The translations under genes and the position numbers were made by a program. The notes beneath the pieces were generated by a model, which was not told the DNA's origin, made no database searches, and worked only from the letters and a program-made list of their open reading frames with translations. Below, piece by piece: positions 1-6,886 of a stretch of 27,659 nucleotides of DNA (positions within the stretch are counted from its first letter, which is position 1; the number at the start of each line of letters is the position of its first letter). Source of the stretch: an uncultured Parabacteroides sp. (GTDB taxonomy: Bacteria > Bacteroidota > Bacteroidia > Bacteroidales > Tannerellaceae); the NCBI RefSeq assembly GCF_905196875.1, contig NZ_CAJJWO010000067.1, positions 1-27,659 on the forward strand, written 5' to 3'.

Positions 1-16
1 CAGCCTTGAACTTTTG

Positions 17-44
17 GTTACTTTTCTTTCAAGAGAAAAGTAAC
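17..44. repeat. Perfect 11-bp inverted repeat (hairpin)
   Basis: The arms GTTACTTTTCT and AGAAAAGTAAC flank a 6-nt loop. There is no clean T-tract on either strand, so a terminator role is uncertain. From memory, similar sequences occur between genes in many Bacteroidales genomes, so it may be a dispersed intergenic repeat or the end of a transcription unit to the left of the window. Confidence 0.55.
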
Positions 45-80
45 ATTCAAATCTGTCAAGAACTGAAACAAACAAAATCA

Positions 81-118
81 AAAAAGGCGAAAGGTTTAAA
101 CTAACCCTTCACCTTTTT
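81..118 (-). terminator. Bidirectional intrinsic terminator downstream of the aminopeptidase P gene
   Basis: A stem of about 16 bp with two mismatches (81-96 paired with 103-118) has a 6-nt loop. An A-run lies on its left and a T-run on its right, so the RNA of either strand would end in a U-tract. The minus-strand aminopeptidase gene stops at 219, about 100 nt upstream in its direction of reading. The hairpin could also serve a plus-strand gene left of the window. Confidence 0.6.
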
Positions 119-218
119 AATCAATCCTTCACCCATTATATGGATAGTTTACATATTGTTTTACAGCGCATTAACCTTCAGAAGATAATAGTGAAGGCTT
201 TAATACTCGTTGCCATGT

Positions 219-1592
219 TTATCGTAATGCTTCCACTTCATCCGTATGCAAAGGAATCTTCTTACCCAGCAGACGTGCGCCGTCTTCTGTGATCAGGTAA
301 TCTTCTTCGTTACGGATACCGCTGAAGTCTTTGTAAGTAACCAGTTTTTCGTAATTGATAAACTCGGTGAACTTGTTCTGGCTTCTCCACAAATCCATCA
401 GTTCGGGAATAAAGTAAACACCCGGCTCGATAGTCAATACGAAGCCCGGTTCCAATTTACGTCCCAGGCGGAGAGACTTACGGCCGAACTCTGTACTCTT
501 TGGCTGTCCGTCGTAACCGACATATACTTCACCCAGGTTTTCCATATCATGCACGTCGAGTCCCATCATATGTCCTAATCCGCACGGCATGAACATAGCA
601 TGAGCACCGGCTTTTACTGCTTCCATCGGATCGCCTTTTACAAATCCAAGATCCTTCAGACCTTCCATAATCACCTTACAAGACAGCTCGTAAACATCGA
701 CGAAAGGAATGCCCGGACAAAGGGCGGCAACAGCAGCTTCATGGGCAGCTACCTGAATATCATAGATATCTTTCTGACGGGTTGTGAATCTAGCGTCAGC
801 AGGAATGGTAGACGACATATCGCCGGCATAACCCATTTCTGTTTCTGCACCGGCATCCAATAGCAACATATCACCACTCTTGATCATATTGCTATGATCG
901 TGGTTATGCAACGTTTGTCCGTTGATAGTTGCAATAATAGGGAAAGAAAGCTGGTAGTTATTGGCATAAGCCACTTCAGCCACTGCGGCAGCCACTTCGC
1001 TTTCACGGATTCCCGGACGAACGGTACGCATGGCGGTCAGGTGCATATCGGCAGTAACCGTACAAGCCTTTTCGATCTCTGCAATTTCTTCCGCACTCTT
1101 ATAATTACGTTGGTTTACAACGCCCAGGATGAAAGGAACCGAAGGTTGTTCTGTGCCCGGTACTACACCCAGCCACTGGAACAGCTTGATCTGATGTTCG
1201 GCACGGTAAGTAGGCAGGTAATGAACACGCTGGCTCTTTTGCTGTGCTGCTTTCAGATAAGTTTCTATTTCTTTAAACGGACGAACTTCGGTTATACCGG
1301 CAGCTTCACTCTTTTCTTTCAGGGTAGGCTGCGTACCCATCCATACGATTGCATCGATGGTCAGTTCGTCGCCGAAAATAATTTCTTTATCGTTGTCAAT
1401 ATCGATGATGGCAGACAATCCGGCGTAGGGAAGTCCGAAGAAATATAAGAAGGTGGAATCTTGGCGAAAGTGGTATGTATTATCTGCATAGTTCATACCC
1501 GATTCATCATTTCCGAGGAAAAGCAACAAACCTGAACTGATAGTCTGTTTCAGTTTAGCCCTGCGGGCCATATACGTTTCTTTGCTAAACAT
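219..1592 (-). CDS. pepP: Aminopeptidase P family protein (Xaa-Pro aminopeptidase, M24B)
   Basis: A cytosolic metallopeptidase expected to release the N-terminal residue of peptides with proline in position 2. The 457 residues fit the family: an N-terminal aminopeptidase P domain (about 1-150) and a C-terminal pita-bread M24 domain. The five metal ligands of the family can be placed at D246 (LLLDAG), D258 (AGDMSS), H341 (GLGHMMG), E389 (TIEPG) and E429 (GIRNEE), with H348 in the usual following VHD motif. There is no signal peptide. The ATG start at 1592 lies about 26 nt below a good TAnnTTTG promoter core. The gene stands alone, divergent from the DRTGG/hydrogenase module and followed by a strong hairpin. 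The family call is firm; the symbol is by homology. Confidence 0.93.
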   Translation of the reverse strand: MFSKETYMARRAKLKQTISSGLLLFLGNDESGMNYADNTYHFRQDSTFLYFFGLPYAGLSAIIDIDNDKEIIFGDELTIDAIVWMGTQPTLKEKSEAAGITEVRPFKEIETYLKAAQQKSQRVHYLPTYRAEHQIKLFQWLGVVPGTEQPSVPFILGVVNQRNYKSAEEIAEIEKACTVTADMHLTAMRTVRPGIRESEVAAAVAEVAYANNYQLSFPIIATINGQTLHNHDHSNMIKSGDMLLLDAGAETEMGYAGDMSSTIPADARFTTRQKDIYDIQVAAHEAAVAALCPGIPFVDVYELSCKVIMEGLKDLGFVKGDPMEAVKAGAHAMFMPCGLGHMMGLDVHDMENLGEVYVGYDGQPKSTEFGRKSLRLGRKLEPGFVLTIEPGVYFIPELMDLWRSQNKFTEFINYEKLVTYKDFSGIRNEEDYLITEDGARLLGKKIPLHTDEVEALR

Positions 1593-1618
1593 AACTTTAG
1601 GATTTTATTTATTGCTAC

Positions 1619-1626
1619 CAAAGATA
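1619..1626 (-). promoter_or_regulatory. Candidate sigma-ABfr-type -7 element for the aminopeptidase P gene
   Basis: Read on the minus strand this is TATCTTTG, a perfect match to the Bacteroidales -7 consensus TAnnTTTG, about 26 nt before the ATG. No convincing TTTG -33 box is seen at the expected distance. Confidence 0.5.
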
Positions 1627-1705
1627 GTAATTAATATAAACTAACGGACATCTATTAAAAAATATTTCTTACATTGGCGTCACGAAATTAAACCTTGCAT
1701 ACATT

Positions 1706-2050
1706 ATGAAGATTCAGCAGATACAAGAACTTACCGAAGCGACCGTAGCATGCGGGGGCGATAAGCTAGACCATGAAGTGCAATGCGCTTTTGCCAGCGA
1801 CTTGATGAGCGATGTGCTGACGGTGGATTGTAATGAAGTAATTCTCATCACGGGACTATGCAATCTGCAAACGATCCGTACGGCCGAAATGGCAGACGTC
1901 TCCTGTATCCTTTTCGTCAGAGGAAAACGGGCGACGGACGAAATGCTGACAGTAGCGGCTGAAAACAATATGATTCTGCTAGAGACGGAACATTCCATGT
2001 ATCATACAGTGGGGGAGTTGTTTAGTAGCGGCCTTTTGCCTGTGTTTTAA
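1706..2050 (+). CDS. DRTGG-like small regulatory-type protein, copy 1
   Basis: A 114-residue cytosolic protein of the DRTGG fold type, the domain also found in phosphotransacetylase and HPr kinase-related proteins. It is recognised by its start (MKxxxxxEL), the TVxCGxxxLD segment and the motif SDLMSDV near residues 31-37. It is visibly paralogous to the 112-residue protein at 3864, which has SDLLSDV in the same place. It opens the six-gene module built around the hydrogenase-like protein at 2498; related small DRTGG proteins accompany [FeFe] hydrogenase genes in other anaerobes. The true ligand and role are unknown. The ATG start has no clear Shine-Dalgarno sequence and no strong TAnnTTTG box. 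The domain call is moderately sure; the function is inferred from neighbours only. Confidence 0.75.
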   Translation: MKIQQIQELTEATVACGGDKLDHEVQCAFASDLMSDVLTVDCNEVILITGLCNLQTIRTAEMADVSCILFVRGKRATDEMLTVAAENNMILLETEHSMYHTVGELFSSGLLPVF

Positions 2051-2068
2051 AGATAGGAGGAAATCAGC

Positions 2069-2491
2069 ATGCAATTTAGTTTTGAACTGGAAGGGGGAAA
2101 CTTCTCGAAAGCCGGATACGCATCCAGCCAGATAAAGAAGGTATTGAAGCAATTATCAATCGATTCCCGTATCATAAAAAGGATCGTTGTCGCTTTATAT
2201 GAGGCGGAAGTCAATGTGGTAGCCCATGCCTGGCGAGGAAATGTATCAGCAACGCTGGATGCCGACAAGATTACTCTGGTACTGAAAGACGAGGGTCCCG
2301 GTATTCCTGATATATCCCAGGCAATGCAGGAAGGTTTTTCTACTGCTTCACCGGCTGTACGGGAGATGGGATTCGGTGCCGGAATGGGGCTTCCTAATAT
2401 GAAGAAAAATGTGGACGAACTAACAATAGAGAGCCAGGTAGGCATAGGAACGACTGTACGCATGATTACCTGGTTCGCAACAAAGGAGTAA
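2069..2491 (+). CDS. Stand-alone GHKL ATPase of the anti-sigma/serine kinase type
   Basis: 140 residues form one HATPase domain of the RsbW/SpoIIAB-like group. The N-box is EAEVNVVAHA (E46, N49), the G1 box DEGPGIPD begins at D74, and the G2 box GFGAGMGLPNM lies at 101-111. There is no histidine-phosphotransfer, sensor or membrane segment. Relatives bind ATP and either phosphorylate or sequester a partner protein, but no anti-anti-sigma or sigma gene is visible nearby, so the partner is probably encoded in the same module. A strong AGGAGG (2055-2060) sits 8 nt before the ATG, which is unusual in this lineage. The stop is followed 6 nt later by the hydrogenase-like gene, indicating co-transcription. 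Confidence 0.85.
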   Translation: MQFSFELEGGNFSKAGYASSQIKKVLKQLSIDSRIIKRIVVALYEAEVNVVAHAWRGNVSATLDADKITLVLKDEGPGIPDISQAMQEGFSTASPAVREMGFGAGMGLPNMKKNVDELTIESQVGIGTTVRMITWFATKE

Positions 2492-2497
2492 TGCATC

Positions 2498-3877
2498 ATG
2501 GAGAAAACTAAGTTTTATCATGCCCTGAAAATCGATAACGATCGTTGTATCGGCTGTACCCATTGTATGACGAAATGTCCTACACGGGCAGTCCGCATCC
2601 GCGATGGAAAAGCCGTGATACGTAAAGACTGGTGTGTCGATTGCGGTGAATGCCTGAAAGCTTGTCCGACGGAAGCGATCTCTGTGGAACAGGATGACTT
2701 CCAGAAAATATTTGGTTACGAGTGCCGTGTGGCTTTGGTTCCTACGGTTTTTATCGGTCAGTTCTCGAAATATACGACAGAGGAAGAGATATTCAGTGCG
2801 CTGTATGAGCTTGGATTTACTCATGTCTATCAGGTCGAATTTACAGCTGACATGATACATCGCGAAATGCTCCGCCAGATGGAACTTGCTGAAGATAAGC
2901 CGGTAATCAGTTCTTTCTGTCCGGCTATTGTGCGCCTGATACAGATCCGTTTCCCGGCACTGGTCGATAATATCCTGCTGGTGAAGACTCCGGTGAATGC
3001 GACGGCAACCTATTATCATCAGGTATTGACCGAGGAAGGATACGAGCCGGAGCAGATCGGCCTCTTTTACGTCACACCTTGTGCAGCCAAGATTGCAGCC
3101 CTGAAAGGGGAAGATGGATATTCTTCCACAATCAACGGGGTGATCAATATGGATACATTATATAATAAGGTATATCATATCCTGCAAAACCGTCCGAAGG
3201 GCTACAAACCAGAATGTGTTCTTCCGCCGGCACTCACTAAGAAAGAAATGCGGTGGAGCCAGACGGGAGGGGAGGCTAAACACTTTTCCGGACGTTGTCT
3301 GGCCATCGATGAAATACATAATGTGATCGATTTCCTGGAACGGATGGAAACCACCAACGAGGTTCGCAATGTTGACTTTCTCGAACTTCGTGCCTGTGAC
3401 CGTAGTTGTGCCGGAGGTGTACTTGCCGTTGCGAACCGCTTCCTGACTTCTGAACGGATCATGAAGCGGTCGATGAAGCGTGACAAGGCTCCGCTTATCT
3501 ATGCCTCCGAACGTTTCGGTGCCTTAGCTTATTTGAAACAGCACATTACCATCCGTCCGCTTCAGCCTAACCCGAAATTGCTTTATGATGGCGGTATCGA
3601 AGATGTATTGAAAAAGATGGAACAGGTGCGTCACTTGATGTGTTACCTGCCGGGTATCGATTGCGGGGCTTGCGGAAATCCGAACTGCCAGAGCCTGGCC
3701 GAAGATATAGTACGCCATGAAGCTCAGTTCAGCGACTGTGTCTTTATGCAGCGTAACATGGAGAAGCATGGTAAACTGGATCAGGAACATGCCTTCCGTC
3801 TGATTGAAAAGACTTGGGGGAAAGATCGTTTAAATAAAGATTGTTATAAGAAAGGAGCAAAATATGAAGGTCAGTGA
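2498..3877 (+). CDS. Sensory-type [FeFe] hydrogenase homologue (HydS-like)
   Basis: A 459-residue iron-sulphur protein. Residues 17-56 hold two [4Fe-4S] ferredoxin motifs (C17, C20, C23, C27 and C46, C49, C52, C56). Residues about 75-340 form the H-cluster domain, and a C-terminal Fe-S domain carries C382, C389, C392, C397 and C414. The four cubane ligands of the H-cluster are present: C141 (SSFCPA), C195 (TPCAAK), C300 and C304 (ACDRSC). The first motif is SSFC rather than the catalytic TSCC, so the proton-transfer cysteine is replaced by Phe140, and the third motif lacks the usual glycine run. These changes fit a sensor rather than a turnover enzyme. No PAS domain is present. An AAGGAG lies about 9 nt before the ATG, and the 3' end overlaps the next gene by 14 nt. 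Confidence 0.85.
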   Translation: MEKTKFYHALKIDNDRCIGCTHCMTKCPTRAVRIRDGKAVIRKDWCVDCGECLKACPTEAISVEQDDFQKIFGYECRVALVPTVFIGQFSKYTTEEEIFSALYELGFTHVYQVEFTADMIHREMLRQMELAEDKPVISSFCPAIVRLIQIRFPALVDNILLVKTPVNATATYYHQVLTEEGYEPEQIGLFYVTPCAAKIAALKGEDGYSSTINGVINMDTLYNKVYHILQNRPKGYKPECVLPPALTKKEMRWSQTGGEAKHFSGRCLAIDEIHNVIDFLERMETTNEVRNVDFLELRACDRSCAGGVLAVANRFLTSERIMKRSMKRDKAPLIYASERFGALAYLKQHITIRPLQPNPKLLYDGGIEDVLKKMEQVRHLMCYLPGIDCGACGNPNCQSLAEDIVRHEAQFSDCVFMQRNMEKHGKLDQEHAFRLIEKTWGKDRLNKDCYKKGAKYEGQ

Positions 3878-4202
3878 TCTGATAAAAGAACTGGAACTTA
3901 CTGTTTTCTGTGGCGAGGAGAACCTGGATACGGAGATAAAAGGTGGTTATACCAGTGATCTGTTGAGTGACGTAATGGGACATATGGAAGAGGGGATGCT
4001 ATGGATAACCATGCAAACCCATCAGAATATCGTAGCTGTCGGCACACTGAAAGATGCAGCAGCCGTGTTGGTAGTCAACGGAGCTTCACCGGATGATGAA
4101 ACATTGCAGAAGGGCAGAGAAGAAGGGATTCCTGTATTGGGTACATCGCTTTCTGCTTTTATCGCTTCCGGTAAGATCTATCAACTCCTGCAAAAGACAT
4201 GA
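3864..4202 (+). CDS. DRTGG-like small regulatory-type protein, copy 2
   Basis: 112 residues, paralogous to the protein at 1706: both share the MKxxxL start, TVxCGxxxLDxE, the SDLxSDV motif and a VxGxxxxDExL segment in the second half. It is cytosolic, with no cysteine cluster beyond C16. The start overlaps the hydrogenase-like gene by 14 nt and has AAAGGAG just upstream; the stop overlaps the PHP gene as ATGA, so translation of the three genes is probably coupled. Two divergent copies either side of the hydrogenase-like gene suggest a heteromer or two ligand specificities. The biochemical role is unknown. Confidence 0.75.
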   Translation: MKVSDLIKELELTVFCGEENLDTEIKGGYTSDLLSDVMGHMEEGMLWITMQTHQNIVAVGTLKDAAAVLVVNGASPDDETLQKGREEGIPVLGTSLSAFIASGKIYQLLQKT

Positions 4203-4948
4203 CGCTTTACCGGGCTGATTTACATATTCATACGTGCCTTTCGCCTTGCGGAAGTCTGGATATGAGTCCTACGGTCATTGTTGAGACAGCGCTTGCCCGT
4301 GAATTGGATATCATTGCCATAACTGACCATAACAGTACTTTGCAATGTTGCGAAATACAGGCCTTGGGGACTGAAGCCGGACTGACGGTCTTTGCCGGGG
4401 CGGAAGTTTGTACCCGTGAAGAAGCGCATTGTCTGGCTCTGTTCGGAACTGAAGATTCCCGGGCTGCTTTTCAGGAATATCTCGACCGGCATCTTCCGCC
4501 TGTCCCGAACGATCCCGAGCGTTTTGGCGATCAGGTTTGGGTGAACCGGAACGATGAAATAATGGGAGAGGCACCGTATCTTCTGATCTCTGCACTCGAT
4601 CAAAATGTAAATCAGGTAGCTGCCTTTGTCAAAAAGTTGGATGGACTCTTTATTGCGGCGCATGTGGAGCGGCCTTCCTTTAGCCTGATCAGCCAACTGG
4701 GGTTTATCGATCCGTCATTACCTTTAGATGCTATTGAATATACAGATGCTTCACGTTTTGCCCGTTTACAATCCGAACAGAAGTATCTTTCGAACTATAC
4801 GTCATACCCGGCTTCCGATGCTCACTACCCGGAGCAGATAGGAACTAAACCTTGTTTGATACAGGCCTCGGAACCTTTATTCGATAACTTGAAGATGGCT
4901 TACAGTAAGAGCCGGGGCCATGCAATATATTCCGTTAATACGCTATAA
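4199..4948 (+). CDS. PHP-domain metal-dependent phosphoesterase
   Basis: 249 residues of the polymerase-and-histidinol-phosphatase fold. Metal-site motifs are in the usual order: H9 and H11 (DLHIHT), D43-H44 (ITDHNS), E69 (GAEV), H155 (AAHVERPS) and D207-H209 (SDAH). The family includes nucleoside 3',5'-bisphosphate and nucleotide-processing enzymes; the substrate here cannot be told. Its place between a DRTGG and a GHKL gene suggests it makes or removes a phosphorylated signal, which is inference. It is translationally coupled to the upstream gene (ATGA). An internal HTCLSPCG adds two cysteines beside the metal site, possibly a redox handle. Fold confidence is high, role confidence low. Confidence 0.88.
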   Translation: MTLYRADLHIHTCLSPCGSLDMSPTVIVETALARELDIIAITDHNSTLQCCEIQALGTEAGLTVFAGAEVCTREEAHCLALFGTEDSRAAFQEYLDRHLPPVPNDPERFGDQVWVNRNDEIMGEAPYLLISALDQNVNQVAAFVKKLDGLFIAAHVERPSFSLISQLGFIDPSLPLDAIEYTDASRFARLQSEQKYLSNYTSYPASDAHYPEQIGTKPCLIQASEPLFDNLKMAYSKSRGHAIYSVNTL

Positions 4949-4950
4949 TA

Positions 4951-5475
4951 ATGAATACGCTTACATTCCATATTACCGATATAGCTTCCAATAGTATACG
5001 TGCCGGAGCAACCCGGATTCTTCTGGAGATAGTTATCGACGAAGGTTTCGCAACAATCCGTATCGCAGATAACGGTTGTGGGATGGATGCCGAAACAGTA
5101 TCGCGTGTTACCAGTCCGTTTTATACGACCCGTACTACCCGTAAATTCGGATTGGGAATACCTTTCCTTATTCAGAATGCGGAACAGACTGGCGGGAGTG
5201 TAAAGATTGTATCCCAACCAGGTGAAGGTACGGAGGTTATGGCATGTTTTAATACCTCCCATATAGACTGTCCGCCCTGGGGTGACTTGCCGGGAACCGT
5301 GGCTATGTTGATAACCGGTAATCCCGGGATCAATGTGTGTTTTATGTATAAAAAAGGAGAGCTGGAATTTGAACTGAGTACGGAAGAACTTCTAAGTGTC
5401 TTTGAGGACATCCCACTCAATCATCCAAGAGTCATACTTTCTGTGAAAGAAATGATTGCCGAAAATCTGGCCTGA
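4951..5475 (+). CDS. Small GHKL ATPase, histidine kinase-type catalytic domain only
   Basis: 174 residues. The N-box DIASNSIRAGA has its key Asn at N14, the G1 box ADNGCGMD contains D40, and the G2 box is KFGLGIPF (65-72). That is the catalytic half of a histidine kinase without dimerisation, phospho-acceptor or sensing domains. Residues about 105-174 form an extra C-terminal segment without a motif I recognise. It is the last gene of the module, 2 nt after the PHP stop. Its stop codon directly abuts the stop of the convergent lytic transglycosylase gene, leaving no space for a separate terminator. It probably acts on, or is controlled by, the hydrogenase-like sensor; that is inference from context. 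Confidence 0.82.
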   Translation: MNTLTFHITDIASNSIRAGATRILLEIVIDEGFATIRIADNGCGMDAETVSRVTSPFYTTRTTRKFGLGIPFLIQNAEQTGGSVKIVSQPGEGTEVMACFNTSHIDCPPWGDLPGTVAMLITGNPGINVCFMYKKGELEFELSTEELLSVFEDIPLNHPRVILSVKEMIAENLA

Positions 5476-6873
5476 TTAACGATGGCTGGTCTTCGCTTTG
5501 TAATAGTCGAACCGTTGCATAACTTCGCGAACATAATTAAATGTCTCCGATCCACGCAGGTAACCATGTTTGCAGACCGGATCGTTATAGTATTCCGGAT
5601 CACTTTTCAGACGGATATATTCTGCCACATTATCTTCCCAGATCAACGGGTTCTTCCCGTATTTCTCCGCCAGCCGTTGTGCATCGTAAATATGTCCGAT
5701 ACCTGCATTGTAAGAAGCCAGTGTAAATTTGATCTTTTCCTGTGGGTCTGTTATTTCAGAAAAACCCTGACGAAACTTTCGCAGGCAGTCCACTCCGGTA
5801 CGGATACCGATATCGGGATCTTTCAGTTCGTGCGGAGTAACACCAAGCGCCCGGGCTGTGTTCGGCATAATACCCATCAGACCTTCGGCACCTGCCCATG
5901 AAACAACCGAAGGATTGAAATGCGACTCCTGATAAGAAATGGAAGCGAGCAGTTGCCAATCCCATCCTATATTCTTGGAATGCTTTTTAAACAGGTCGTC
6001 GTATGGGGAGATATGTCCGTTTTTTACAGGGGGCAGATCGACGGTCAGCGGTTGTTTACTTAACTCGAAATACCGCTTCATCGCAGCTTTATAGACATGT
6101 GAACCTGATTTATCGGAAGCCCAGGCATTGATCGCTTCTGCCAGCTTCGGACTGGTTTTACGAACCAACCAGGAAGAGCGTTGCATAAAGCTGACTTTCA
6201 GTGAAACGTTGATGTTCCAGAAATAAGTCTTATTCAGGCGGGCAATGTTATCGTCGCTGATAGTGTAGGGGATCTCTCCCTGCGAAACCATCGATATCAG
6301 GTCTTCGGTGGTAATCGTATCTTTTTCTATATCTTTTATATGTATACCGCCCCCCAATTCTTCATCCAGGTTTTTCAAACGTTGGTAGTATTTGGTTGCC
6401 GGCTTTACATAGATGTCTTTACCGATAAGCTGTGTTACGTCTGTAAGGATCGTGTCGCCTTTGTTGGCACGCTGCACCAATACCTGGCTGGTTTGTTCTT
6501 CACGTCCGCAATAAAGGTAGTTTTCTTTCAACTTATTGTTCACCAGGATAGGGTAAGCTACGACATCAGCTTCACCGGCTTCGAGCATTTCGATCAGGCG
6601 GGTAGCGTTTTCGGCTACTTTGATATTTAGTTTCAGCCCTTCAGAACGGGCAAAGTCTTTGATCAGATCGTATTCGTATCCCATCGGTTCCATCTTATAC
6701 TGGAAATAAGAGGTAGAGCTGTAAAGCGTAACGGCAGTGATCTCACCGGCTGCCTTTAACTGAGGAAGGTCCATAGACACCAAATCGTCTTCCTTTTGCT
6801 CTTGTTGCTTATTGCCGGAACAGCTACTCAAAAGCAAAGCGATATACAAAAGGGAGACGATTTTCCTATACAT
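5476..6873 (-). CDS. mltF: MltF-like membrane-bound lytic transglycosylase lipoprotein
   Basis: 465 residues. A lipoprotein signal ends at LLLSSC (C18), so the protein should be anchored in the envelope facing the periplasm. Residues about 45-275 resemble a family 3 solute-binding domain, as in MltF. Residues about 290-430 are the SLT muramidase-like domain with catalytic E316 in SYQESHFNP, GLMGIMPNTA just after, and the family motif SYNAGIGH near 388-395. It should cleave the glycan strand of peptidoglycan with formation of 1,6-anhydroMurNAc. It is 13 nt downstream of rlmD on the same strand and probably co-transcribed. The domain order matches MltF; the symbol is by architecture. Confidence 0.88.
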   Translation of the reverse strand: MYRKIVSLLYIALLLSSCSGNKQQEQKEDDLVSMDLPQLKAAGEITAVTLYSSTSYFQYKMEPMGYEYDLIKDFARSEGLKLNIKVAENATRLIEMLEAGEADVVAYPILVNNKLKENYLYCGREEQTSQVLVQRANKGDTILTDVTQLIGKDIYVKPATKYYQRLKNLDEELGGGIHIKDIEKDTITTEDLISMVSQGEIPYTISDDNIARLNKTYFWNINVSLKVSFMQRSSWLVRKTSPKLAEAINAWASDKSGSHVYKAAMKRYFELSKQPLTVDLPPVKNGHISPYDDLFKKHSKNIGWDWQLLASISYQESHFNPSVVSWAGAEGLMGIMPNTARALGVTPHELKDPDIGIRTGVDCLRKFRQGFSEITDPQEKIKFTLASYNAGIGHIYDAQRLAEKYGKNPLIWEDNVAEYIRLKSDPEYYNDPVCKHGYLRGSETFNYVREVMQRFDYYKAKTSHR

Positions 6874-6886
6874 TATTATATATATG

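Noticed and set aside
1..60. Coding region entering from the left edge
   Set aside because: Stop codons and the inverted repeat fill the region; no frame has recognisable protein sequence.
246..1448. Plus-strand open frames of 87-184 residues over the aminopeptidase gene
   Set aside because: They are antisense to a complete gene with all catalytic residues; their compositions look unlike real proteins.
2420..3019. 199-residue minus-strand frame over the hydrogenase-like gene
   Set aside because: It is a shadow of a well-supported coding frame, with no promoter or domain.
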